55,079 nucleotides of DNA from an uncultured Clostridia bacterium (GCA_944389655.1 CALXND010000004.1:1-55079), one strand, 5' to 3'; shown: positions 26,009 to 34,702, numbered from the stretch's first letter. A program made the numbers and translations. The notes: generated by a model not told the origin, from the letters alone.

Positions 26009-26130
26009 TTTGATGGGAATTTCTCCGAAATTCCTATCAAATAATAAGCTATAGTATCTATTCCTTCTTACAGTTGAAAACTTAAATGGGTATGAACAAA
26101 GGGAGTCATCAGTTGCTTGGTTTTTTGTGC
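26009..26130. repeat. Structured intergenic repeat, copy B (diverged)
   Basis: It begins with the palindrome TTTGAT-GGGAATTTC-TCC-GAAATTCC-TATCAAA (26009-26041), then AAGCTATA, CTTACAGTTGAAAACTTAAAT, GAACAAAGGGAGTCATC and TTGCTTGGTT, which match the order of elements in copy A (21144-21430). The inner hairpins are decayed and the right part is shorter. Confidence 0.6.
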
Positions 26131-26185
26131 GAAAAAAATCTATTGCTCTTGTAGAAAAAAATCGAAGAAACAAGACGAAAATTTC

Positions 26186-26236
26186 TTGACATAAATCAAG
26201 TAATTATATATGATTATTTAAATAAAAATAATCATA
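26186..26236 (+). promoter_or_regulatory. adhE promoter with overlapping inverted-repeat operator candidate
   Basis: TTGACA at 26186-26191, 17-nt spacer, TATGAT at 26209-26214. An 11-bp perfect inverted repeat, TATGATTATTT (26209-26219) with AAATAATCATA (26226-26236), starts on the -10 box, a position suited to repression. It does not match the Rex consensus (TTGTTAA-N4-TTAACAA), the usual adhE regulator, so the factor is unknown. Confidence 0.65.
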
Positions 26237-26275
26237 AGCAATATGTCAAATCAATTATTTCAAAGGAGGAAACAA

Positions 26276-28879
26276 ATGAGCAAAGAAGTAAGCGAAGAAG
26301 AACAAATAAAGATAAAAAACATGATAGATGTACTAATTGCAAAAGCTAAAAAAGCATCAGAAGAGTATTTAAAGTTATCTCAAGAAGATGTAGACAGAAT
26401 AGTAAAAGCTATGGCAATGGCAGGCTTAGAGCATCATATGGAACTTGCAAAAATGGCAGTAGAAGAAACAGGTAGAGGTATATATGAAGACAAAATAACT
26501 AAAAATATGTTTGCTACAGAATACATCTATCATAGTATAAAATATGATAAAACTGTAGGAGTTATTTCAGAAAATGAAGAAGAAGGCTATGTAGAAATTG
26601 CAGAGCCAATAGGAATAATTGCAGGAGTAACACCAGTTACAAATCCAACATCTACAACAATGTTCAAATCAATAATAGCTGCAAAAACAAGAAACGTCAT
26701 AGTGTTTGGCTTTCATCCGTCAGCCCAAAAGTGTAGTGTAAAAGCTGCTACAATCTTAAGAGAAGCAGCAGTTGCGGCGGGAGCTCCAGAAAATTGTATA
26801 TTATGGATAGAGGAGCCATCAGTTTTAGCTACAAACATGCTAATGCACCATCCAGATGTAAATCTAATTTTGGCAACTGGAGGAACAGGAATGGTTAAAG
26901 CCGCATACTCGTGTGGCAAGCCAGCATTAGGCGTTGGGCCTGGAAACGTACCATGCTATATAGACAAAACAGCAAAGCTAAAAACATCTGTAAACGATTT
27001 AGTAATGTCAAAATCATTTGATAATGGAATGATTTGTGCCTCAGAGCAATCTGTTATTGTAGATAAAGAAATAAAGGACGAATTTGAAAAACTAATGAGA
27101 GAAGCTGGATGCTATTTCTTATCTGAAGATGAGACAAATAGATTAAGAGACACAATGTTTATTAAAGAAAAAGACGGAGCATTAAACTCTGCAATTGTTG
27201 GACAGAGCCCATATAAAATAGCAGGAGAAGCGGGTATAGAGGTTCCAAAAGACACAAAAGTACTTGTACTAAAAGAAAACGGAGTAGGAATAGAATATCC
27301 TTTCTCTAAAGAAAAGCTAAGTCCAGTTTTAGCATATTACGTAGTAGAAAATGCAGATGAAGGAATAGCACTAGCAGAAAAACTAATTGAATTTGGTGGG
27401 CTGGGTCATTCAGCTGTAATCCATTCCGAGAATAAAGACACAATATTAAAATTCTCAGAAACAGTTAAAGCAGGAAGAATTATAGTAAATTCTCCATCAA
27501 CTCATGGAGCAATTGGTGACATTTACAACACAAATATGCCATCATTAACACTAGGATGTGGTACATTTGGAGGAAACTCAACAACAGCAAATGTATCAAG
27601 CGTAAACCTAATAAATGTAAAAAGAGTTGCAGAAAGGAGGGTTAATATGCAGTGGTTTAAAATTCCAGAAAAAATATATTTTGAAGCAGGTTCAATAGGA
27701 TACTTAGAAAAAATGCCAGATATTACAAGAGCATTTATAGTAACAGATGAGTCAATGGTAAAGTTGGGATATATAGACAAAATACTATATCACCTAAGAA
27801 AAAGACATGAATATGTACATTCAGAAATATTCTCGGATGTGGAGTCAGATCCATCATTCGATACAATAAATAAAGGCGTACAAATGATGAATGAATTTAA
27901 GCCAGATGTAATTATTGCAGTAGGTGGAGGAAGCCCAATAGATGCAGCAAAAGGAATGTGGCTATTCTACGAACATCCAGATGCAGATGTAGAAGGACTA
28001 AAACTAAAATTTATGGACATCAGAAAACGTACATACAAATTTCCAAAACTAGGAGAAAAAGCAAAATTTGTAGCAATACCAACAACATCAGGAACAGGTT
28101 CAGAAGTAACATCATTTGCAGTACTAACTGACAAAAAGCTAAATAAAAAATATCCACTTGCAGACTATGAGTTAACACCAGATGTAGCAATAGTAGACCC
28201 AGACTTAGTAATGAGCTTGCCAAAAAGAATTACAGCAGATACAGGAATGGATGTACTAACACATGCAATAGAGGCATATGTATCAAACATGGCATCAGAC
28301 TACACAGACGGTTTAGCAGAAAAAGCAGTAGAACTAGTATTTAAAAACTTAAGAGAAGCATATAACAATGGAGAAAGCAAAGAAGCAAGAGAGCATATGC
28401 ATAACGCAAGCACAATAGCAGGAATGGCATTCACAAATGCATTCTTAGGAATAAACCATTCATTGGCACACAAAATAGGAGCAGAATTCCACATGGCACA
28501 CGGAAGAATAAATGCAATATTACTTCCATATGTAATAAGATACAACAGTAGCAAGCCAACAAAATTCGTATCATTCCCAAAATACGAATACTTTATAGCA
28601 GACAAAAAATACGCAGATTTATCTAGAAGAATGTACTTTCCAGCATACACAAACGAAGAAGGCGTGAACTCACTAATAGAAGAAATAAAGAAATTAAATG
28701 CAGACTTAGGAATAGAAAAAAGCTTCAAAGAAGCAGGAATAGACGAAGCAGAATTTATGGCTAAAGTAGATATGCTTGCAGATAGAGCATTTGAAGATCA
28801 ATGCACAACGGCAAATCCTAGAGTGCCATTAGTAAGCGAGCTAAAACAAATCCTAATCGATAGCTATTATGGAAACTAA
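26276..28879 (+). CDS. adhE: Bifunctional acetaldehyde/alcohol dehydrogenase AdhE
   Basis: 867 residues from ATG 26276, chosen over an in-frame ATG at 26243 because AAAGGAGG (26261-26268) precedes it. The N-terminal CoA-acylating aldehyde dehydrogenase domain (to about 440) carries the catalytic Cys in GMICASEQSVI (about 253) and the NAD loop GGTGMVKAAYS. The C-terminal iron-dependent alcohol dehydrogenase has GGGSPIDAAKGMW (about 550), HAIEAYVS and NHSLAHKIGAEFHMAHGRINA with metal-binding histidines. It reduces acetyl-CoA to ethanol, reoxidising NADH, and as a spirosome-forming enzyme acts in the cytoplasm. A strong internal ribosome binding site lies between the domains at 27634-27640. Confidence 0.96.
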   Translation: MSKEVSEEEQIKIKNMIDVLIAKAKKASEEYLKLSQEDVDRIVKAMAMAGLEHHMELAKMAVEETGRGIYEDKITKNMFATEYIYHSIKYDKTVGVISENEEEGYVEIAEPIGIIAGVTPVTNPTSTTMFKSIIAAKTRNVIVFGFHPSAQKCSVKAATILREAAVAAGAPENCILWIEEPSVLATNMLMHHPDVNLILATGGTGMVKAAYSCGKPALGVGPGNVPCYIDKTAKLKTSVNDLVMSKSFDNGMICASEQSVIVDKEIKDEFEKLMREAGCYFLSEDETNRLRDTMFIKEKDGALNSAIVGQSPYKIAGEAGIEVPKDTKVLVLKENGVGIEYPFSKEKLSPVLAYYVVENADEGIALAEKLIEFGGLGHSAVIHSENKDTILKFSETVKAGRIIVNSPSTHGAIGDIYNTNMPSLTLGCGTFGGNSTTANVSSVNLINVKRVAERRVNMQWFKIPEKIYFEAGSIGYLEKMPDITRAFIVTDESMVKLGYIDKILYHLRKRHEYVHSEIFSDVESDPSFDTINKGVQMMNEFKPDVIIAVGGGSPIDAAKGMWLFYEHPDADVEGLKLKFMDIRKRTYKFPKLGEKAKFVAIPTTSGTGSEVTSFAVLTDKKLNKKYPLADYELTPDVAIVDPDLVMSLPKRITADTGMDVLTHAIEAYVSNMASDYTDGLAEKAVELVFKNLREAYNNGESKEAREHMHNASTIAGMAFTNAFLGINHSLAHKIGAEFHMAHGRINAILLPYVIRYNSSKPTKFVSFPKYEYFIADKKYADLSRRMYFPAYTNEEGVNSLIEEIKKLNADLGIEKSFKEAGIDEAEFMAKVDMLADRAFEDQCTTANPRVPLVSELKQILIDSYYGN

Positions 28880-28882
28880 AAA

Positions 28883-28909
28883 TGCAATTGGGGACAGTCC
28901 CCAATTGCA
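28883..28909. repeat. REP-like palindrome (GGGGAC-A-GTCCCC) left of the RAYT gene
   Basis: Perfect arms TGCAATTGGGGAC (28883-28895) and its complement (28897-28909) around a central A, 4 nt after the adhE stop. A second small hairpin (GATG-ATG with CAT-CATC) lies at 28921-28943, between it and the transposase. Confidence 0.9.
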
Positions 28910-28982
28910 CCATATAAAATGATGTATGTAAATTTCATGCATCTTCGGGGGCAAAATTATATATAGAAAGGTTGTGTTAATT

Positions 28983-29759
28983 ATGCCCAGAAGAGCACGT
29001 GAAGTTTTACGCACATCATTTTTTCATGTAATGGTGCAAGGCGTAAACAAAGAATTTATTTTTAAGCAAGATAAATATAAGCAAAAGTATTTAAAATTTT
29101 TAAAGTTAGCAAAAGAAAAACATGAAATAGATATTATTGCGTATGCAATAATGAATAATCATACTCATTTATTATTGCATACAAATAAATTAACAGAGCT
29201 TTCTGAATTTATGAAGAAAGTAAATGAGGACTATGGTCGTTACTACAATTATGTAGAAGATAGAATAGGGCATGTGTTTAGAGATAGATATTTAAGTGAG
29301 CCAATTACAAATCAGAAATATCTACTTAGCTGTATGGCGTATATACATAATAATCCTGTAAAAGCAAATATAGTAGATAAATGTGAAAATTATAAATATT
29401 CAAGTTATTTGGACTATTTAAACATGAGTGGTTTTATTGATAAAAAAATAATTGAGTTAGTTTTTGGAAACGAATTATTAAGTATAGAAGAATTTGAAAT
29501 TATTCATAAGAAAAAAACTTTTTACTTTGCAGATTGTGATAATACTCTTGAACAAATTATGAATGATATTATAAAAGAATTAGAAGTAAGATACAGGTGT
29601 AAAATTGAAAAAATAAAGAATAATCCCAAAGTTCTAAAAGACATAGTAATTGAAATAAAAGAAAGGACAAGAATATCAAATAGTAATATGGCTAGATATT
29701 TAAAAATAAGTAGAAATAAGATTAGTAAAATATTAAGTGATTATAAATTGGAAGAGTAA
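28983..29759 (+). CDS. REP-associated tyrosine transposase (RAYT), Y1/IS200-like
   Basis: 258 residues from ATG 28983 (GAAAGG at 28966-28971; a GTG at 28974 is too close to it). N-terminal MPRRAREVLRTSFFHVMVQGVNK, the HUH motif NNHTHLLLH (His60 and His62), and the nucleophilic Tyr120 in AYIHNNPVKANI place it in the TnpA-REP/RAYT branch of Y1 transposases rather than IS200 proper. After about residue 175 there is an extra domain with a DnaA/HTH-like end (TRISNSNMARYLKISRNKISKIL). Such enzymes cut and join single-stranded REP palindromes. Palindromes lie on both sides (28883-28909 and 29765-29805), as expected for a RAYT. Confidence 0.88.
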   Translation: MPRRAREVLRTSFFHVMVQGVNKEFIFKQDKYKQKYLKFLKLAKEKHEIDIIAYAIMNNHTHLLLHTNKLTELSEFMKKVNEDYGRYYNYVEDRIGHVFRDRYLSEPITNQKYLLSCMAYIHNNPVKANIVDKCENYKYSSYLDYLNMSGFIDKKIIELVFGNELLSIEEFEIIHKKKTFYFADCDNTLEQIMNDIIKELEVRYRCKIEKIKNNPKVLKDIVIEIKERTRISNSNMARYLKISRNKISKILSDYKLEE

Positions 29760-29764
29760 TAATA

Positions 29765-29805
29765 AAAATAGTGCAATTGGGGACTGTCCCCAATTGCACT
29801 ATTTT
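29765..29805. repeat. REP-like palindrome (GGGGAC-T-GTCCCC) right of the RAYT gene
   Basis: Perfect 20-nt arms (29765-29784 and 29786-29805) around a central T; the arm ends AGTGCAATTGGGGAC. It starts 5 nt after the RAYT stop and ends 4 nt before the stop of the convergent Spo0A-domain gene. It may serve both as bidirectional terminator and as transposase substrate. Confidence 0.92.
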
Positions 29806-29809
29806 AGCT

Positions 29810-30301
29810 TTAAATGGCAAAGTTATTAACATTAGCCATGTTAGAGGCTACCAATAAATAGTTATACGCCTCAAGGATGAACTCTTTAATGGTCGGATAT
29901 CCCTTCTTACCTATATATTGACCGAAAACTGAAATTGCTGATACAGTTGGTGATTCAAATGCAGCCATTATTGCTGTTCTAATATTTGTTCGAACGCTCT
30001 CATAGGTTACATCGTATTTTTTCTCCAAACTAGAATATAAACCATCTCGTAATAGAATATTTGCAGATTTTCTGTCAATACAATTTTTAAGTAAATCTCT
30101 AAGATAATTAGTACCGCGAAGTTTAAATGAAAATCCCCAACTTTTCAAGGTATCTGATATTAATTCATCAGTACTTGAAGAATAGGGTATAATCTCATCC
30201 TCCCAAACCAAAGTGATGGCTTCTGCAAAAAGCTGTAATACATCCTCTTTCGACCATCCTAAATTTTTGAGTTCCTCCAGTTTGCTTGTCCGTTTAATCA
30301 T
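29810..30301 (-). CDS. Stand-alone Spo0A C-terminal (DNA-binding) domain protein
   Basis: 163 residues, reverse strand, start at 30301 with AAGGAGGAG upstream. The sequence LKSWGFSFKLRGTNYLRDLLKNC, then LYSSLEKKYDVTYESVRTNIRTAIMAAF and PTIKEFILEAYNYL, matches the layout of the Spo0A effector domain (GxxxHxxGYxYLR, YPxIAxxYxTTPSRVERAIRHAIE, PTNSEFI). The receiver domain with the phosphorylated Asp is absent; a short non-receiver N-terminus (about 45 residues) takes its place. It could bind 0A-box-like sites without phosphorelay control. It lies between two REP-like palindromes and converges on the RAYT. Confidence 0.75.
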   Translation of the reverse strand: MIKRTSKLEELKNLGWSKEDVLQLFAEAITLVWEDEIIPYSSSTDELISDTLKSWGFSFKLRGTNYLRDLLKNCIDRKSANILLRDGLYSSLEKKYDVTYESVRTNIRTAIMAAFESPTVSAISVFGQYIGKKGYPTIKEFILEAYNYLLVASNMANVNNFAI

Positions 30302-30377
30302 TGATACTCCTCCTTATTGTAAAGTGCTATAAAGCCTATTAATATTATAGCACTTAAACTACTTTATGTAAAGAAAA

Positions 30378-30408
30378 AGTGCAATTGGGGACTGTCCCCA
30401 ATTGCACT
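30378..30408. repeat. REP-like palindrome (GGGGAC-T-GTCCCC) at the aspS stop
   Basis: Perfect 15-nt arms (AGTGCAATTGGGGAC, 30378-30392, and 30394-30408) around a central T. It overlaps the aspS stop codon (30407-30409, reverse strand) by two bases. Confidence 0.92.
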
Positions 30409-32152
30409 AAAGGTCTAGTTTAATATGAACATCCTTTAGTTGTTCTCGTTTTACTTTCCCAGGAGCACCCATTAGTAAATCTTCTGCTTTACTGTTCATA
30501 GGAAATGCAATTACATCTCGAATGGTATCGCTTTGGGTTAAAAGCATAAGCATCCTATCTATACCAGGAGCAATTCCAGCATGAGGTGGAGCGCCAAATT
30601 GGAAAGCATTAAATAATGCAGAGAATCTAGTTTCGATATCTTCTTTAGTATATCCGGCTATATTAAATGCTTTTATCATAATTTCTGGGTCATGGTTTCT
30701 AACTGCTCCAGATGAAAGTTCTATACCATTACATACTATATCATATTGATATGCAATTATATCTAGTGGATTTTTACTATTTAGTGCATCTAAACCACCT
30801 TGAGGCATTGAAAATGGATTGTGGCAAAATGTAATTCTATCGTGTTCGTCAAGTTCATACATAGGAAAGTCTACAATCCAACAGAATTTAAATGTATTTT
30901 CGTCAATCAAATCTAGTCTTTTTCCCAATTCCTGCCTTATTTGGCCTGCAAGTTCATTTGCTCGTTTTTCATAATCTGCAATAAAAAAGATGGTGTCTCC
31001 TTTTTCTAAATCGGCAAGCTTTAATAATTCTTTTTTTAATTCATCAGGAATAAATTTATCAATAGGACCTTTATATGTTAAATCATCTTGCACTTCTAAG
31101 TATCCTAAGCCACCCATTCCAATTGAAATAGCATATGATAGCATTTTTTCATGAAAACCTTTCGACATCTGTTTATTTACTTTTATCCCTCGTACTGATG
31201 TATTAATAAAAGGTTTAAAAGTACATTTATTAAAAAATTCTGATAAATCTATAATGTATAAAGGATTTCTCAAATCTGGTTTATCAGTCCCATACTTGAG
31301 TATTGCATCTTTATATGATATTCTAGGAAATGGATATTCTACCACTTTCTTATCTGAAAATTTAGTAAATGTATTGTAAATTACTGGCTCCATTACGGAA
31401 AATACATCATCTTGTATGGCATATGACATCTCCATATCTAATTGATAAAATTCTCCAGGAGCTCTATCTGCTCGTGCATCTTCATCTCTAAAGCATGGTG
31501 CTATTTGAAAATATTTATCTATACCAGATACCATTAAAAGTTGCTTAAATTGTTGAGGTGCCTGAGGCAAAGCATAGAATTTGCCAGGATGAAGTCTGCT
31601 TGGTACCAAATAATCTCTAGCTCCTTCTGGAGAGGAACTCGTAAGAATTGGTGTTTGCACTTCTAAAAATCCTTGTTCTATCATTTGACTACGTAAATAT
31701 TGCAAAACTTGAGCCCTTAAAATTAAATTTTTTTGTAATTTGTTAGAACGTAAATCTAAAAACCTATATTTTAAACGTAAATCTTCCCTGACTTCTTGAC
31801 TTTTATTTATTTCAAAAGGAAGCATTTTAGTTCGTTTACCTAAAACAGTAATATCCTTAATTACAATCTCAACTTCTCCTGTTTTAATATTTGGGTTATA
31901 TGTTTCGGGATCTCTTTTTCTAACAGAGCCTTCTACACAAACACTAGATTCGATAGGAATTCTTGAAGAAAAATCAACAATATCCTCTTTCCCAGATGTT
32001 ACCACCTGAGTTATACCATACATATCTCTGATATCTAAGAAAACCAAACCTCCTAAATCTCTTATGGTCTCAACAAAACCACATATTTTTACTTCTTTTC
32101 CTACATCAGATATACGTAGGCTACCACATGTGTGAGTTCTAAAACTACTCAT
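30407..32152 (-). CDS. aspS: Aspartyl-tRNA synthetase (possibly non-discriminating)
   Basis: 581 residues, reverse strand, class IIb synthetase of the bacterial type. N-terminal OB-fold anticodon domain (VKICGFVETIRDLGGLVFLDIRD), motif 2 FRDEDARADRAPGEFYQLD, the GAD insertion (about residues 290-410) and motif 3 GIAPGIDRMLMLL are visible. It charges tRNA-Asp with aspartate. Because gatCAB is in the window and the T-box upstream reads most naturally as an Asn (AAC) specifier, it may also mischarge tRNA-Asn for amidation (inference). The start at 32152 follows AAAGGATG. Confidence 0.95.
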   Translation of the reverse strand: MSSFRTHTCGSLRISDVGKEVKICGFVETIRDLGGLVFLDIRDMYGITQVVTSGKEDIVDFSSRIPIESSVCVEGSVRKRDPETYNPNIKTGEVEIVIKDITVLGKRTKMLPFEINKSQEVREDLRLKYRFLDLRSNKLQKNLILRAQVLQYLRSQMIEQGFLEVQTPILTSSSPEGARDYLVPSRLHPGKFYALPQAPQQFKQLLMVSGIDKYFQIAPCFRDEDARADRAPGEFYQLDMEMSYAIQDDVFSVMEPVIYNTFTKFSDKKVVEYPFPRISYKDAILKYGTDKPDLRNPLYIIDLSEFFNKCTFKPFINTSVRGIKVNKQMSKGFHEKMLSYAISIGMGGLGYLEVQDDLTYKGPIDKFIPDELKKELLKLADLEKGDTIFFIADYEKRANELAGQIRQELGKRLDLIDENTFKFCWIVDFPMYELDEHDRITFCHNPFSMPQGGLDALNSKNPLDIIAYQYDIVCNGIELSSGAVRNHDPEIMIKAFNIAGYTKEDIETRFSALFNAFQFGAPPHAGIAPGIDRMLMLLTQSDTIRDVIAFPMNSKAEDLLMGAPGKVKREQLKDVHIKLDL

Positions 32153-32256
32153 AATACATCATCCTTTCATATAAAACTTGGTTTAAGGGCATTAAGAAAG
32201 GCATATACATGTGGAAGATGTATAATAGCCTAACCATGCTGTATAAAAAATATACA

Positions 32257-32663
32257 ACAAAAAAGGCCCTTGCATTTTATGCAGGGACGAAATAAATTTC
32301 CGCGGTGCCACCCAGCTTGAAAAATTAAAACAGGATTATGAAACCGTATAATTTTTCCACTTAAAATTAAGAAAGGCATTCGCATAACTAGTCTTCAAAG
32401 AAACGATGAAATACATATCATTACCTTGCCTGAACAGACTAAGGATGCCTAACCTTGTTGCATAGGGAAAAAGTACAATAACTATAAATTCAATAAATTG
32501 TTGATTTTTTCCTATACAATAAAAAATGCTCCAATGTGTTCGCAAATTATGTTCTTCTACAAAAAGGCTCTCAGCCGGTGACCTTCTTTCTCTGTTAGTA
32601 ACTTTTAATTTGCCAGTTAGTAAAAAATTACTACTGCCATCTTCATCGCAATATAAATATACA
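32257..32663 (-). ncRNA. T-box riboswitch upstream of aspS
   Basis: Reverse strand. The antiterminator T-box GGGTGGCACCGCGG (about 32300-32313) is followed by a terminator (CCCTGCAT pairing with ATGCAAGGG, about 32265-32288, then a T-run at 32256-32262). Stem I lies upstream, with GGCTGAGAGCC (about 32564-32574) and CATTGGAGC (about 32527-32535). The triplet just before this, AAC at 32540-32538 followed by A, is the best specifier candidate (Asn). The leader starts at a promoter at 32670-32697 and senses uncharged tRNA to control aspS. Confidence 0.9.
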
Positions 32664-32669
32664 TAATAT

Positions 32670-32697
32670 TTTATACTATTATATGCAATAATGTCAA
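32670..32697 (-). promoter_or_regulatory. Promoter of the T-box/aspS transcript
   Basis: Reverse strand TTGACA (32697-32692), 16-nt spacer, TATAAA (32675-32670). Confidence 0.7.
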
Positions 32698-32874
32698 GAG
32701 ATATGTAAAATTTTATTCAGGATAAGTTACAGGATAAAATTCATTCCTTTTTGGCTTTGATTGAAGGCACACATAGTAATGAAAAATTCTTTTTCAAATT
32801 AATAGTTTATAACATGTAACTCTTGAAAAAACATATATTTTAATATATAATTCTTGAAAAAAGGAATATGAAGA

Positions 32875-33792
32875 ATGATTATTGTTTTAATTTTTTTAAT
32901 AATTTTATTTATAGCAACAGGACTTATAACAGGAAATTTTTTATTTGATTTAGCTTTAAATCCTAAATCATCAAAATCTATTATTTTTAAAGATGAGTTT
33001 AACGAAGAGAAAGAATTAAATAAATTAGAAAATGAAAAATGGCTAGCAGAAAATGCAAAAGACATATATTTACAAAATAAAAAAGTAAATCTACATAGTT
33101 ATGAAATAAAGAATATAAAAGAAAGTAAAATTTGGGTAATAGCAGTTCATGGTTATACAGATTCTGCGAATTTTATGGTGCCTGCAGCTAAGCAATTTTT
33201 AAAATACGGATATAATGTTCTAATGCCAAATCTTAGAGCACATGGAAAAAGTGAAGGAAAATATATAGGAATGGGATGGCTAGATAAAGACGATATAATA
33301 TTATGGATAGATTATCTTATAGCTACTTATGGAAATATAAAAATAATATTATATGGTATTTCTATGGGAGCTGCAACTGTAATGATGGCAAGTGGAGAAG
33401 ACTTGCCAAGCAACGTAAGAATGATAATAGAAGATTGTGGATATACATCGGTATGGGACGAGTTTGCATATGAGCTAAAATACTTATTTAAAATGCCAAA
33501 ATTTCCAGCCTTATATAATGCCAATATAATTACTAAAATAAAAGCTGGATATTCATTAAAAAAAGCATCATGTGTAAAACAAATAAAAAAATCCAAATTA
33601 CCAATATTATTTATACACGGTGATAAAGATAAATTTGTACCATTTTGCATGTTGGATAAATTATATGAAGCAGCAGGAGAAAAGAAAGAAAAATTAGTTA
33701 TACAAGGTGCTGGACACGCAGAAGCTAGTTTAATTAGTCCGGAAAAATACTGGCATACAGTAAGAAAATTTATAAAAAGATATATTTTTTAG
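32875..33792 (+). CDS. Membrane-anchored alpha/beta hydrolase
   Basis: 305 residues. An N-terminal hydrophobic segment (IIVLIFLIILFIATGLITG, 2-20) anchors or exports it. The alpha/beta hydrolase core has the oxyanion segment AVHGYTDSA (about 87), the nucleophile elbow GISMGAA (Ser at about 163), the acid in HGDKDKFVP (about 247) and the catalytic His in GAGHAEA (about 280). It resembles the YqkD/BEM46-like group; the substrate is unknown. The gene stands alone: its 3' end meets a REP-like inverted element 2 nt after the stop. Confidence 0.85.
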   Translation: MIIVLIFLIILFIATGLITGNFLFDLALNPKSSKSIIFKDEFNEEKELNKLENEKWLAENAKDIYLQNKKVNLHSYEIKNIKESKIWVIAVHGYTDSANFMVPAAKQFLKYGYNVLMPNLRAHGKSEGKYIGMGWLDKDDIILWIDYLIATYGNIKIILYGISMGAATVMMASGEDLPSNVRMIIEDCGYTSVWDEFAYELKYLFKMPKFPALYNANIITKIKAGYSLKKASCVKQIKKSKLPILFIHGDKDKFVPFCMLDKLYEAAGEKKEKLVIQGAGHAEASLISPEKYWHTVRKFIKRYIF

Positions 33793-33793
33793 T

Positions 33794-33892
33794 GAAAAAT
33801 TGGGGACTTAGATTTTTTGCACATATATAAATTGACAATTAAAAATATTATAATGATTGCTCAAAAAAACTAAGTTCCCAATTGCGCAAAAA
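33794..33892. repeat. REPIN-like paired inverted element (CTTAG subtype)
   Basis: Left part AAAAATTGGGGACTTAG (about 33796-33812) and right part CTAAGTTCCCAATTGCGC (about 33870-33887) are imperfect complements, separated by about 55 nt of AT-rich DNA. It begins right after the hydrolase stop codon and its right end (GCGCAAAAAA) joins the AGGAGG of tmk. The same CTTAGC ends occur in the MITE at 19805-20122. Confidence 0.82.
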
Positions 33893-33903
33893 AGGAGGAA
33901 ACA

Positions 33904-34581
33904 ATGAAGCAAGGTAAGTTATTTGTAATAGATGGAACAGATGGAAGTGGTAAACAAACCCAACTTCAAAAATTAAAAGATAGATTTGATAAAGAAGGGA
34001 TAAAATATAGAACAGTTAGTTTTCCAAACTATAATAGCCCATCGTCTAGTTTAGTAAAGATGTATTTGAATGGGGATTTTGGAGCTGATGCACAGGCGAT
34101 TAGTCCATATATAGCATCAACATTTTATGCAGCAGATAGATATGCAACATTTAAAACTCAGTATGAAGAGTATTATAATAATGGAGGAATAATTTTAGCA
34201 GACAGATATACAACAGCAAATATGGTGCATCAAGCAGGAAAAATAAAAGATGATACAGAAAGGGAAAAATTCCTAAATTGGCTTTGGGATTTTGAGTTTA
34301 ATTTATATGGATTGCCAGTTCCAACCGAAGTTATATTTTTAAATATGCCTACTGAATATGCGCAAAAATTAATGGAGAATAGATTAAATAAAATAACACA
34401 TGAAGATAAAAAAGATATTCATGAAAGTAATAAGAATCATTTAATTGATGCATATAATGAGGCTTGTAAGTTGGTAAAAAAATATAACTGGTGTGAAATA
34501 AAATGTGTAAAAGATGAGAAAATTAGAACAATAGATGATATACATGAAGAGATATTTGAGAGAATAAAAAAATTTTTATAG
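33904..34581 (+). CDS. tmk: Thymidylate kinase
   Basis: 225 residues. The P-loop is GTDGSGKQTQ (about 10-19), with the dTMP-binding DRYTTANMVHQAGK (about 99-112) and a lid region around NRLNKITHEDKKDIHE. It phosphorylates dTMP to dTDP for DNA synthesis. The Gln and Thr after the P-loop Lys (KQTQ) differ from the usual KTT; clostridial and archaeal-like variants with this form exist. The start ATG at 33904 follows AGGAGG at 33893-33898, which abuts a REP-like element. Confidence 0.87.
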   Translation: MKQGKLFVIDGTDGSGKQTQLQKLKDRFDKEGIKYRTVSFPNYNSPSSSLVKMYLNGDFGADAQAISPYIASTFYAADRYATFKTQYEEYYNNGGIILADRYTTANMVHQAGKIKDDTEREKFLNWLWDFEFNLYGLPVPTEVIFLNMPTEYAQKLMENRLNKITHEDKKDIHESNKNHLIDAYNEACKLVKKYNWCEIKCVKDEKIRTIDDIHEEIFERIKKFL

Positions 34582-34582
34582 T

Positions 34583-34664
34583 AACAAGTAACTGGAAGGA
34601 AAATTTACAAATTTAGGTAATATTTACAACCATTATCCTGTAACCTGCCCAGTTGCTTGTTTTT
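34583..34664 (+). terminator. Terminator after tmk
   Basis: AACAAGTAACTGG (34583-34595) pairs with CCAGTTGCTTGTT (34649-34661), with an inner structured loop, followed by TTTT. Confidence 0.7.
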
Positions 34665-34673
34665 ACAAAATAC

Positions 34674-34702
34674 TTGTAATTTTTGTAAAAAATATGTATA
34701 AT
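34674..34702 (+). promoter_or_regulatory. Promoter of gatCAB
   Basis: TTGTAA at 34674-34679, 17-nt spacer, perfect TATAAT at 34697-34702, about 70 nt before gatC. Confidence 0.75.
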
